From NCBI RefSeq assembly GCF_014697615.1, contig NZ_JACJSD010000037.1, positions 1 to 64,000 on the forward strand: a stretch of DNA of 64,000 nucleotides. The letters are read 5' to 3'. The DNA comes from Nostoc sp. FACHB-280. GTDB taxonomy: Bacteria > Cyanobacteriota > Cyanobacteriia > Cyanobacteriales > Nostocaceae. The translations under genes and the position numbers were made by a program. Numbering within the stretch: the stretch's first letter is position 1; every line of letters begins with the position of its first letter. Shown here in pieces: positions 10,298 to 18,373 of this stretch. The notes below the pieces were generated by a model. The model had not been told where the DNA came from and ran no database searches. It worked only from the letters and a program-made list of their open reading frames with translations.

Positions 10298-10903
10298 ATG
10301 AAGAAGTCTTTTCCCTACACCCCTACACTCCTAATCCCCCTCATCGCTTCTACGTTTTGCCTAATTATTGCCAATACCGTTGATAACTCTGCATTCTCTC
10401 AAGCCACAGAGATGAACGCAAACTCTGTTTGCAGAGAAAAAAATATCGAAACATTAACTACTCAGCTTTTGCGTGATTTACCTAGTTATACTAATCGTGC
10501 TAGTCAACGCGCTCGTCGGCGAACTAGAAGTAATGATTTGTTCAGCTATATGCTGTTAGCAGGAAGACCAGAATTTCAACCTCTACCACTAAATCCTGTT
10601 AACGATGATCTCAATGAGCAGAAAAGTGCTAACTCAAAAGTTGAACAAGTGTTTTTTACGACCTTAGAACGGCAGTATATAGAAAATAAAGCTATTGAAT
10701 TCCAAGAATTTCATTGGTTATTTTTGACTAAAAATCAAAGTGGCTGGTATTTGGTAACGATGTTGACACAAACTGGTGCTTCTAGGAATCAACAACCACC
10801 AACACCACCGCGTGATAGTAGTAATGGTACAGTTGCCCAAGGGATAAAAGCTTGGTTGCGAGATTGTCGGGCGGGAAGTCTGCGAGAGACAGGAAGAAAC
10901 TAA
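10298..10903 (+). CDS. hypothetical secreted protein
   Basis: I do not recognise this protein. From the ATG at 10298 it has 201 residues: MKK, a hydrophobic stretch typical of a signal peptide (about residues 9-32), then a mature part rich in Arg, Asn and Gln. That part includes a SQRARRRTRS basic patch and a C-terminal WLRDCRAGSLRETGRN. The frame is open further upstream (10241), but those residues precede the signal sequence. It is probably exported to the periplasm. No domain is recognisable and the neighbours give no clue. Confidence 0.6.
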   Translation: MKKSFPYTPTLLIPLIASTFCLIIANTVDNSAFSQATEMNANSVCREKNIETLTTQLLRDLPSYTNRASQRARRRTRSNDLFSYMLLAGRPEFQPLPLNPVNDDLNEQKSANSKVEQVFFTTLERQYIENKAIEFQEFHWLFLTKNQSGWYLVTMLTQTGASRNQQPPTPPRDSSNGTVAQGIKAWLRDCRAGSLRETGRN

Positions 10904-11310
10904 GAGCCTATCAAAGATAGAATTAACGCAGTGATATGAAAATCTGGGTTTTGTCTGTGTAGTAGCGATTTCAGTCGCTTGGTGCAAGAGATGAATATAC
11001 TCTTTGACTCTCACACCCAATCTCTACAAACAATGTCTGTGCGTAATCTGTTCCATTTTTCTATCGTAGGATAGATGCAAAAATTTTTTATTTAAAATTG
11101 TATTTTTATAAACAGCTTTGAGTATAACAATTACTTAAAGACTGGCAACGCATTTTTGAGCCAAAGCTTTGAGTTTTAAAGGTAAGTTGCCACAATAATT
11201 ATTAGGTACGCGCTTAATATCAGGCTAGTTTTGCTACTTGAGTTAAGGTTCAGTGTTCTACCGACAATGAAAATCAGGGTACAGATACAAGTAGAGTGTG
11301 AGCAGTGAAG
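10904..11310. other. intergenic region with a repeat
   Basis: A 407-base gap. It contains the repeat listed at 10946-10993. The rest (about 11040-11310) is AT-rich and likely holds the promoter of the phosphoesterase gene. No RNA or small ORF was recognised. Confidence 0.45.
10946..10993. repeat. dispersed repeat, copy 1 (TTTTGTCTGTGTAG family)
   Basis: GGGTTTTGTCTGTGTAG followed by GCGA..TTCAGTCGCTTGGTGCAAG is repeated almost identically at about 32212-32254. Read on the minus strand it gives a HQATE-TQTKP peptide in both places. That peptide is a translation of the repeat, not a gene. Confidence 0.8.
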
Positions 11311-12108
11311 ATGAATTATATATCTCCCCTATTAATTGCTCAGGTGACAGATATACATCTGTTTGCCGCAGAAAATCATCAACTGCTAGGAATGCCTACC
11401 ATTGAGTCTTTTAAGGTAGTTTTGGCACGTTTAAAAGAGTTAAAATCGGAAATTGATTTACTATTGTTGACAGGAGATTTATCTGGGGATGGAAGTTCTG
11501 AGTCTTATGAACATCTGCAAAGTTTAGTTAATCAATTACAGATACCTACTTACTGGGTACCAGGAAATCATGACTGTGCGATCGCAATGAATGAAATTCT
11601 TAACTTGGGAATGATTTCGCGGCGCAAATCTTTTCAGCGTGGTAATTGGAATTTTATCTTATTAAACTCGGCTGTACCGGGCTGTGTACATGGTCATCTT
11701 TCTGCGAATACTCTGAGTTGGCTAGAGTCAGAATTAATCAAATTAGGTGATAAACCGACATTAATAGCGTTACATCATCCACCTTTTTTGATAAATTCTC
11801 TATGGTTAGATAGCAGTAGCCTCCAAAATCCCGAAGAATTTTTTGCAGTGATTGACCGTCACCCACAAGTTAAGTTAGTTTTATTCGGTCATATTCATCA
11901 ACAATTCCAACACCAACGCCGCAACGTCGGGTATTTGGGAACTCCCTCAACTTGCATTCAATTTCGTTCTCATAGTCCCACTTTTGCTATTGACGAAAAA
12001 TCACCAGGATTTCGGCTGCTAAAACTATACCCCAGTGGTGTCTGGGAAACTTCAATAGAAAGAGTTCCCTATTTTCACCCACTGGAGTTAGCCGCAACGG
12101 GATACTAA
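11311..12108 (+). CDS. metallophosphoesterase, CpdA-like (3',5'-cyclic nucleotide phosphodiesterase type)
   Basis: A 265-residue calcineurin-like phosphoesterase. All metal-binding motifs are present: AQVTDIHLF (D-x-H), LLTGDLSGDG (GD), VPGNHDC (GNHD), LHHPPF (H) and FGHIHQQF (GHxH). The order and the 'LTGDLS...YE.L' spacing match CpdA-type class III cyclic nucleotide phosphodiesterases. The substrate could be cAMP or another phosphodiester. The start is the ATG at 11311 (MNYISPLLIAQVTD); a GTG at 11305 would add two residues. Confidence 0.85.
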   Translation: MNYISPLLIAQVTDIHLFAAENHQLLGMPTIESFKVVLARLKELKSEIDLLLLTGDLSGDGSSESYEHLQSLVNQLQIPTYWVPGNHDCAIAMNEILNLGMISRRKSFQRGNWNFILLNSAVPGCVHGHLSANTLSWLESELIKLGDKPTLIALHHPPFLINSLWLDSSSLQNPEEFFAVIDRHPQVKLVLFGHIHQQFQHQRRNVGYLGTPSTCIQFRSHSPTFAIDEKSPGFRLLKLYPSGVWETSIERVPYFHPLELAATGY

Positions 12109-12162
12109 ACAAGTTAAAAGTCAAAAGTTAAAAGTCAATATCTTGTCCCCCTAACTTCCCAC

Positions 12163-12753
12163 TCAGCACTTAACTTCATCAGCAAAACTCGCCCACCGCA
12201 CGAAGTAAAATGGCCCGGCGACGGAACCCCAGATATGTTCGTCTGTTTCTGGGTCGCGTCCTCTGTCTAGGCTGATGAATTTCTCGTCGTCAATTTCAAA
12301 TTCGCTGTCTAGGTAAGTTCTTTGACCTTTGCGGAACACAATACAGCCTTTTCCTGGTTCTACATAACCTTTGAAGCTGTTACCTGTCCATTCGACTATC
12401 ATGTTACAGCCTGGTAGTTTTTCTAAGTCATCGACTGTGAGGCTTTTGAGGCGTTCTAAGTCACGGGATGCACCGTAAAATTTTTCTTCTTGTTTAACAG
12501 TGTAGTTTTCTATTTGAATGCGATCGCCTACGTTCACTAACTTTAACACCCGCAAGCGATAAGGATCATTCAACAGATAGTCATAAGCTTGTTCTACAAA
12601 AAAACTGACCCCTGATAACAAGTCCAATGGTAAGGGACGCATACACACGCGAATATGTGCATAAAATGGTGGATTTTCAAAAGCTTGGGCTTGGTTGCTA
12701 AAATCAGCCGCCATCCACTTCGCTAAGGTTGCAATATCTGTAGAGCTTGTCAT
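12163..12753 (-). CDS. cpcT: phycobiliprotein chromophore lyase, CpcT/CpeT family
   Basis: A 196-residue protein starting MTSSTDIATLAKWMAADFSNQ, with FYAHIRVCMRPLP, EQAYDYLLNDPYRLRVLKL and GCNMIVEWTGNSFKGYVEPGKGC. These blocks are characteristic of CpcT, which attaches phycocyanobilin to Cys-153/155 of the phycocyanin and phycoerythrocyanin beta subunits. The length is typical for CpcT. The gene stands alone, away from a cpc operon, as is usual. A CpeT paralogue specific for another bilin cannot be fully excluded, but the absence of phycoerythrin genes here favours CpcT. Confidence 0.88.
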   Translation of the reverse strand: MTSSTDIATLAKWMAADFSNQAQAFENPPFYAHIRVCMRPLPLDLLSGVSFFVEQAYDYLLNDPYRLRVLKLVNVGDRIQIENYTVKQEEKFYGASRDLERLKSLTVDDLEKLPGCNMIVEWTGNSFKGYVEPGKGCIVFRKGQRTYLDSEFEIDDEKFISLDRGRDPETDEHIWGSVAGPFYFVRWASFADEVKC

Positions 12754-12941
12754 TTATAGATTATCTTTGGTTGCTTAAAAATCTCTTTGAGTATTTTAAT
12801 GAAGTATGAAGTGTGAAGTCTAAAGTATGAATTTTTGTGAAGAGAAATTCATATCTTGCACCTGGAGAATTTTTAGAAAAATGTCGTCATTATTGAGCTA
12901 GTAACTAATTATCATCTAACTTTTAGTCAGGTAAAGTATTT

Positions 12942-14177
12942 ATGCTCAGGCGCTTATGCACGATCGCAATTTTCACTATCTTATTAAATAACTCTGTCAC
13001 CCTAGCAGCAACCAAAGATCCTAGTCAAGCAGATAAATTTCCTCCTAGTCCTTTAGAAGTTACCACCCCTGATCCTTTGGTGCGTCCTTCTGCTGATAAA
13101 CAACCGTTAACGGCGGAGGAACAGCAAACTTTAGCCACTGCGTTAGATGAATTAAATCAACAAGCAGCAGCAACATTACAAGCGGGAGATAAGGTAACGG
13201 CGTTTGAAATTTGGAACCGGGAAATCCGCTTGCGACGCTATTTGGGTACGATACCAGAAATTGATGCTTTATCTAGAGTTGGTGCGATCGCTTGGAATCA
13301 AAATGACCGTCAAGAAATATTTTATATAACTCAACGCTTGCAAGCAATTCAAAAACAAGCTTTATCACCCAAAACCATTGCTCAACAAGGGGTAAATTTA
13401 GAATTATTGCAGGCTTTGGGTGTAGCTTATCAAAATGTGCGATCGCCAAAAAATGCTTTAGAAGTTTACAATCAAATTTTGACGGCTGTACGCCAGCAAC
13501 AAGATAAAACCGCAGAGTTATCTACACTCCAAACCATCGCTGAATTACACCTAGCTTGGTTCGATTATCCCCAAGCCGCCACCACCTATCAAGAATTATT
13601 AAATTTAGCCATTGTTGGAGGCGATCGCATCAGCGAGGTAACATATCTCAAACAGTTAGCTTATGTTTACCAGCAAGGCAAACAACCACAACAGGCTATA
13701 GATACTTTAAATAAATTAGCGTTACTGTATACTGACCCGGAAAATATTCTCAAATTACCACAATTAAAATTAGCGATCGCTAGTAATTATGAATCTTTAG
13801 CCAAAGAAAATCCTAGCCTAATTCAAGAAGCTTTTAATAACTATCAACAAGCTTATACAACTGCCTGGGAATCACAACAATTTATTTTAGCTGCGGAAGC
13901 TTTACAAAAATTAATTGCCTTATATCGTTCCCAAGGACAAATTGACGCAGCATTACAAACCAGTCAAATTCTCATCGAAACCCAAGGCAAAGCCTATAAC
14001 TCTTACGGCTTAATGCAAGCTTACGACCAAATTGGTCAAATTTATTTACAACAAAAAGATTATCCTCAAGCACTTTCAGCCTTTCAACAAGGCTTACAAC
14101 TAGCACAGCAACTCAAGCACGAAGAATCTTACTTTACCCAACAAATAGAAAAAGTCTCCAAAGAATCTGGGCAATAG
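12942..14177 (+). CDS. exported tetratricopeptide-repeat protein
   Basis: A 411-residue protein with an N-terminal signal peptide (MLRRLCTIAIFTILLNNSVTLAA, cleavage after about residue 23). A Pro-rich linker and a long series of Ala/Gln/Leu-rich helical pairs follow. TPR units are recognisable as ALGVAYQNVRSPKNALEVYNQIL, LAYVYQQGKQPQQAIDTLNKL and IGQIYLQQKDYPQALSAFQQGL. It probably forms a periplasmic or lumenal protein-protein interaction scaffold. The partner is unknown. The gene ends before a hairpin at 14193-14226. Confidence 0.82.
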   Translation: MLRRLCTIAIFTILLNNSVTLAATKDPSQADKFPPSPLEVTTPDPLVRPSADKQPLTAEEQQTLATALDELNQQAAATLQAGDKVTAFEIWNREIRLRRYLGTIPEIDALSRVGAIAWNQNDRQEIFYITQRLQAIQKQALSPKTIAQQGVNLELLQALGVAYQNVRSPKNALEVYNQILTAVRQQQDKTAELSTLQTIAELHLAWFDYPQAATTYQELLNLAIVGGDRISEVTYLKQLAYVYQQGKQPQQAIDTLNKLALLYTDPENILKLPQLKLAIASNYESLAKENPSLIQEAFNNYQQAYTTAWESQQFILAAEALQKLIALYRSQGQIDAALQTSQILIETQGKAYNSYGLMQAYDQIGQIYLQQKDYPQALSAFQQGLQLAQQLKHEESYFTQQIEKVSKESGQ

Positions 14178-14192
14178 TCATTTTAAAACGAT

Positions 14193-14226
14193 GGCGTTGG
14201 ACAAGTTTCAATCCTCATCCAACGCC
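14193..14226. terminator. hairpin after the TPR gene
   Basis: GGCGTTGGA (14193-14201) and TCCAACGCC (14218-14226) are perfect 9-bp arms separated by 16 bases, 16 bases downstream of the TPR stop codon. No T tract follows, so termination is possible but not proven. Confidence 0.5.
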
Positions 14227-14247
14227 TACACTTTTCAATATTCTCTG

Positions 14248-14289
14248 TTACCTGTCACCTGTAACCTGTCACCTGTCACCTATTACCTG
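14248..14289. repeat. heptamer tandem repeat (TNACCTG)6, STRR type
   Basis: Six consecutive 7-base units (TTACCTG, TCACCTG, TAACCTG, TCACCTG, TCACCTA, TTACCTG) abut the stop codon of the following minus-strand gene. The same heptamer recurs at about 21226-21242 and 57046-57073. These are short tandemly repeated repetitive sequences of heterocystous cyanobacteria. Confidence 0.85.
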
Positions 14290-14290
14290 C

Positions 14291-14614
14291 TTAAACATCC
14301 TCTAATTCAAATTGAGCCACCGTTACAGCGTTAAAGGCAAAGGCCAATACCAAAGGCATAGGACATCTGAGTATAAAGGTGCCAACGACAGCTACAAGCG
14401 TACCAATTACAGCTGAAAATGACCAAATTCTTTCTTCAACGGTGAGTCCTTTTTCGGCTTTAATTCCTCTCAATACATGAGATGGAATGGGTTCTGGCAT
14501 CACTCCACCAGGAGGAAATGCCCAATAATTGTTGCGTCGCTCTACAAATAACTCTGTCCAGCCATTTTCTTGGCACCAAGCTTCAATCCATTCCAGAGAA
14601 TAATGTTTCATCAT
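14291..14614 (-). CDS. conserved hypothetical membrane protein
   Basis: A 107-residue protein. The N-terminal soluble half (HYSLEWIEAWCQENGWTELFVERRNNYWAFPPGGVMPEPIP) is followed by two hydrophobic segments, about residues 64-82 and 84-98, that should form a hairpin in the membrane. The Trp-rich N-terminal block looks conserved and I believe it recurs in other cyanobacteria, but I know no function. Two adjacent ATG codons make the exact start uncertain by one residue. Confidence 0.65.
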   Translation of the reverse strand: MMKHYSLEWIEAWCQENGWTELFVERRNNYWAFPPGGVMPEPIPSHVLRGIKAEKGLTVEERIWSFSAVIGTLVAVVGTFILRCPMPLVLAFAFNAVTVAQFELEDV

Positions 14615-15352
14615 TTGTGTAACACTTTAAGAATTTTGGGTAGTTGCTGAATATAAACTGATGCGTTTCTAACTAACAAGTGGCAATAGAAATAAACCAA
14701 CCGTTAGAGACGGTTAAAAACTATTTTGGAACCTCTTGAACTTTCCTTTCCTCCTGCCTTCTTGTAGTAGCCAAGCAACTATTTATGAAACTAAAGTTAA
14801 TTCTCCTCTGGTGTAGCTGGTCAAGCATCCAAGACAGATAATTAATATGCTCAAGCAACGCTGACTCACTCACCTTAATAAGAAGACTAACAGGGGAGAA
14901 TTGAAGTTAACAGCGAAAGTTAATAAACTTTACTTAGAAAATCCATAATAAAGAAATGTAACTAATTCTATTCTTAGATGAATAAGGTTGAAGAAGAATA
15001 CAGTATTCTGAACAAAAAAGTGTGGTTTGCCGATCCACTACTAAATTTATCTACCATCTCATACTGATATTCTGACTCCTCTAAAAATCTGAATTTTATT
15101 TAATAACAATATTTATATCGCAAAATGTCATTGATAAAATCAAGAATTGTAAATTTAATAGTGAGTAACTACTGTGATGTATATTGAGCGTTAAAAAATC
15201 AGTCTTTGGTTATAAAGCGAGAATACTTGATATTTAATAAATGGTGTTGTGCAAATCCCCAAGTTGGGGATCTTGTTTCAGAGAAATATTTCAGCGATCG
15301 CCTAAGATTACAAAATGTTAAGCTAAAGTCATCGACTATACCTAAAAAAAAT
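14615..15352. other. long intergenic region upstream of the pentapeptide gene
   Basis: A 738-base AT-rich gap. It contains a small hairpin AACCGT/ACGGTT at about 14698-14714 followed by AAAAACT, and the stem-bounded element at 14799-14902. The rest, 14910-15352, shows no convincing gene. The open frame that leads into the pentapeptide gene from 15206 looks non-conserved. Confidence 0.45.
14799..14902. other. 104-base element closed by a 12-bp inverted repeat
   Basis: AATTCTCCTCTG (14799-14810) pairs over its whole length (one G-U) with CAGGGGAGAATT (14891-14902). The motif AAGTTAA occurs directly outside each end (14794-14800 and 14904-14910), like a target-site duplication with an uneven gap. 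It could be a miniature transposon relic or a structured RNA. No coding potential is seen inside. Confidence 0.35.
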
Positions 15353-15901
15353 ATGTTGTGCCAGTCAGGATTAGCTTTACTTTTAGGAATTTTATTATTT
15401 TGTCTAATTTACATAAAAAGTAATCAGTGGTTAATAGTAGGCATTCTTACTCTCTGCCTTCTACCTGCTCCCGCCTTAGCAGTAGACTGGACTCATCCCT
15501 TGTCATTTAGCAATGCACAGTTAGCGAGAAGAGACTTTTCGGGAGAAACATTGCAAGCGGCGGAATTTTCTAACGCGAATATGGAAATGGCTAACTTTAC
15601 TGGTGCTGACTTGCGCGGAGCCGTCTTAAGTGCTTCAGTGATGACAAAAGCCAATCTTCACCAAGCCGATTTAACTAATGCGATGGTGGATCAGGTAAAC
15701 TTAACAGGGGCAGATTTAAGCGATGCCGTTTTTAAAGAAGCATTGTTACTTCGCGCCCTGTTTACAGATGTGAATATTCAAGGTGCAGACTTCACCGATG
15801 CAGTTTTGGATAGAGCGCAAATCAAAGAACTGTGCAGTAAAGCCAGTGGGGTAAATTCCAAGACTGGTGTAGATACTCGTGAATCTTTAGGATGTCGATG
15901 A
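15353..15901 (+). CDS. pentapeptide-repeat protein, exported (lumen-type)
   Basis: From the ATG at 15353 the protein has 182 residues: two hydrophobic stretches (about 5-20 and 25-42) ending in a signal-peptidase-like LPAPALA-VDW site. About ten A(D/N)LXX pentapeptide units follow (ANMEMANFTGADLRGAV, ANLHQADLTNAM, ADLSDAV, ADFTDAVLDRA). These build a right-handed quadrilateral beta helix. A C-terminal Cys pair (ELCSKA, LGCR) suggests oxidative folding outside the cytoplasm. The frame is open from 15206, but that part looks non-conserved. It overlaps purK by 4 bases (ATGA). Confidence 0.75.
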   Translation: MLCQSGLALLLGILLFCLIYIKSNQWLIVGILTLCLLPAPALAVDWTHPLSFSNAQLARRDFSGETLQAAEFSNANMEMANFTGADLRGAVLSASVMTKANLHQADLTNAMVDQVNLTGADLSDAVFKEALLLRALFTDVNIQGADFTDAVLDRAQIKELCSKASGVNSKTGVDTRESLGCR

Positions 15902-17043
15902 AGCGTGTTGGTGTAATTGGTGGTGGGCAATTAGCCTGGATGATGGGGGATGCAGCCCAAAAACTAGGAGTAGAATTAATTGTGCAGACTCCTAGTAAAT
16001 TTGATCCGGCTGTAATTATTGCTCAAGATACAGTTTTTGCAGCAATTGATAATGCAAAAGCCACAGAAATTTTAGCCCAAAAAAGTGATGTCATCACCTT
16101 TGAAAATGAATTTGTTGACCTTGATGCTTTAGGTTTATTAGCAAATCAAGGTGTTTGCTTTCGTCCCAGGTTACAAGCTTTATCGCCGTTATTAGATAAA
16201 TATCATCAGCGTTGTTATTTGCGAGATTTAGGTTTACCTGTACCGCAATTTTTTGCTGTGGATGATGTCGATAATTTAGCATCCAAGCTAGAGGATTTAA
16301 GTTTTCCAGTTGTCTTAAAATCTCGTCGTCATGGTTACGACGGACAAGGCACATTTATTATCCAAGATTTAGCAACTTTACAGCAAAAGTTAGCACAAGC
16401 AACGACACAATCACAGTTTTTAATTGAAGAATTTGTGCCATTTGAACGGGAACTAGCGGTAATTGCAGCCCGTTCGGTAAATGGTGACGTGGTTATCTAT
16501 CCAGTGGTAGAAACGCAACAAGAACAACAAGTATGTCGGCGCGTGATAGCACCTGCGGATATTACACCTAATCAAGTAGAGCAGAGTCAAGCGATCGCTC
16601 ATACCTTATTAAATAGCCTAGAAGTCGTTGGCGTTTTTGGCATAGAGTTATTTCTCACCCAAGAAGGTAAAGTCTTAGTCAACGAAATCGCCCCCCGCAC
16701 CCACAATTCCGGACATTTCTCAATTGATGCTTGCAAAACTTCCCAATTTGAACAACACCTCAGAGCCGTGTGTGGTTTACCTTTGGGCAATCCTGATTTA
16801 CACTGTCAAATGGCTATCATGGTGAATTTGCTGGGATATGAAAATTCTGAGAGTGACTACCAAAGCCAGCGCCAACAATTAGCCGCCATTCCCCAAGCTA
16901 CTGTTCACTGGTACGGCAAAACAGAATCTCGTCCTGGGCGAAAATTGGGACATATTACAGTTTTGCTGGATGAATATAATCCAGCAGCCGCAAATCATCT
17001 AGCCCACACCCTAGAATCTATTTGGTATCCCAACGGTTGTTGA
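15898..17043 (+). CDS. purK: 5-(carboxyamino)imidazole ribonucleotide synthase
   Basis: A 381-residue ATP-grasp enzyme that converts AIR, ATP and bicarbonate to N5-CAIR in purine synthesis. Motifs: VGVIGGGQLAWMM at the N-terminus, VVLKSRRHGYDGQGTF (ATP-grasp), EEFVPFERELAVI and NEIAPRTHNSGHFSIDACKTSQFEQHLRAV. The start is either the ATG at 15898, which overlaps the upstream stop as ATGA, or the ATG at 15892. Either way translation is probably coupled to the pentapeptide gene. Length is normal for PurK. Confidence 0.95.
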   Translation: MKRVGVIGGGQLAWMMGDAAQKLGVELIVQTPSKFDPAVIIAQDTVFAAIDNAKATEILAQKSDVITFENEFVDLDALGLLANQGVCFRPRLQALSPLLDKYHQRCYLRDLGLPVPQFFAVDDVDNLASKLEDLSFPVVLKSRRHGYDGQGTFIIQDLATLQQKLAQATTQSQFLIEEFVPFERELAVIAARSVNGDVVIYPVVETQQEQQVCRRVIAPADITPNQVEQSQAIAHTLLNSLEVVGVFGIELFLTQEGKVLVNEIAPRTHNSGHFSIDACKTSQFEQHLRAVCGLPLGNPDLHCQMAIMVNLLGYENSESDYQSQRQQLAAIPQATVHWYGKTESRPGRKLGHITVLLDEYNPAAANHLAHTLESIWYPNGC

Positions 17044-17051
17044 TGAAGGGC

Positions 17052-18026
17052 TTAGAGATTGCTATTTTCTACTCCATTCTGACTATTCATCCACACCGCA
17101 GATAAAGCACTGGCATTTAAATTCTGAATCTCACCCTCAGCAGTGTTTTGAAACAACACAGCAAATGCACCAGCACCCAATCTACTTTGGGGAAATATGC
17201 GGTAACAAGGAAGATTAGTTAGGTGCGATTGATACGCTTGTAAATGGTTAATCTTAATTGGTTTAAACTGAGGAAAGCGGGATAAAAACCATTCACAAAC
17301 CTGCTCATTTTCTTCTGGTGAATAAGTACATGTCATATAAGCAAGATATCCTTGCGGCGCGACTATTTGAGCAGAGTTCGCAATAATTCTTTTTTGGCGA
17401 TTGGCACTTTTATTAATAGCTGTGGGGTGAAAACATCCGGGGGCTTTTTCACCTTTAGCTAGTAATGATTGTCCCGTACAAGGAGCATCAACAACTACTA
17501 AGTTACTAGATGCGGGGATACTTTCAGCAAAAATACTTGAATCTCGATTCACTACAATTGCAGGGTGAATCTGGCAACGTTTTAAGTTAGAAATTAACAT
17601 ACCTAAACGTTTACCAATGACTTCGTTACTAATCAATAATTCTGGTTGCAAAGCTTTCCACGCAAACACACTTTTACCGCCTGGTGCGGCACACATATCA
17701 AAAACTGTAGGGATTGACTGCGTAATTGCTAACAAAATTGAAGCTGAAAATACAGAAGAAAAATCTAAGCAATAGAAATATCCTTGATTATGTAGGGGAT
17801 GTTGACCTGGTTTTTCTCCTAAAGCTAACCTGTCTATAAATTGGGGTTGCCAAGTTAAAGGTGTTTCTACTGCAAAGGGCGATGTTTCTGGTTTTGGCTG
17901 ACACCAAAGAATAGACGGTGCAAAAGCTTGGGGATTAACTAAGGCTGCGATAAATTTTTCCTGTTCTTCTAAACTTTCAAATAAACGCCGTGCGAGTTTG
18001 AGTAATAAGTTGGAAGGCTTTTCCAT
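17052..18026 (-). CDS. RsmB/NOP family RNA (cytosine-5) methyltransferase
   Basis: A 324-residue class I SAM-dependent methyltransferase. Motif I appears as MCAAPGGKSVFAWKAL, motif IV as VVVDAPCTGQSLLAKG (catalytic PC cysteine) and motif VI as MTCTYSPEENEQVCEWF (TC cysteine). The two cysteines are diagnostic of RNA m5C methyltransferases of the RsmB/RsmF/NOP2 group. It lacks the N-terminal NusB-like domain of RsmB. The RNA target (rRNA or tRNA) is not determinable. It is convergent with purK. Confidence 0.85.
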   Translation of the reverse strand: MEKPSNLLLKLARRLFESLEEQEKFIAALVNPQAFAPSILWCQPKPETSPFAVETPLTWQPQFIDRLALGEKPGQHPLHNQGYFYCLDFSSVFSASILLAITQSIPTVFDMCAAPGGKSVFAWKALQPELLISNEVIGKRLGMLISNLKRCQIHPAIVVNRDSSIFAESIPASSNLVVVDAPCTGQSLLAKGEKAPGCFHPTAINKSANRQKRIIANSAQIVAPQGYLAYMTCTYSPEENEQVCEWFLSRFPQFKPIKINHLQAYQSHLTNLPCYRIFPQSRLGAGAFAVLFQNTAEGEIQNLNASALSAVWMNSQNGVENSNL

Positions 18027-18373
18027 TATTTATGTGAATGATTATACGTATTTTTAATCCTAGTAAAACTGTTACACAAGAACAACGCTATTTCATACCT
18101 TGGCTGCATACTGAAAATACAATAACGGCTATGCTGACCCATAAATCTTTGTTGGTCGAGAGTTAGGCAAAAATCGCTCTTTAGCTTAATTTATCGTAGA
18201 CGCAAAGTGTCTGGCTTTCCGAAGAAGACTGTGCTTCGGGTAAGAATGCTAATACATCACAGAATCTGCGTAAATCCTGATACTATCTGCCCTCTGCTGT
18301 CTTTTTGGGGTCAATAGAACATCCAAAATCTAGAGTTTGACCGTGAAACTACCTCGTTGCTTTGGAGATGGTC
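18027..18373. other. intergenic region, divergent promoters
   Basis: A 347-base gap between the methyltransferase (minus) and DUF2157 (plus) genes. A GGAG at 18364-18367 is a good ribosome-binding site for the ATG at 18374. Nothing else was recognised. Confidence 0.5.

Noticed and set aside
10718-11020. Minus-strand frame reading LLHQATEIATTQTKP
   Set aside because: It is a translation of a dispersed repeat; the same peptide appears at 32023-32253.
14248-14289. Short regular repeats considered as a CRISPR array
   Set aside because: Seven-base units without spacers; this is an STRR. No CRISPR array or cas gene was seen anywhere in the window.
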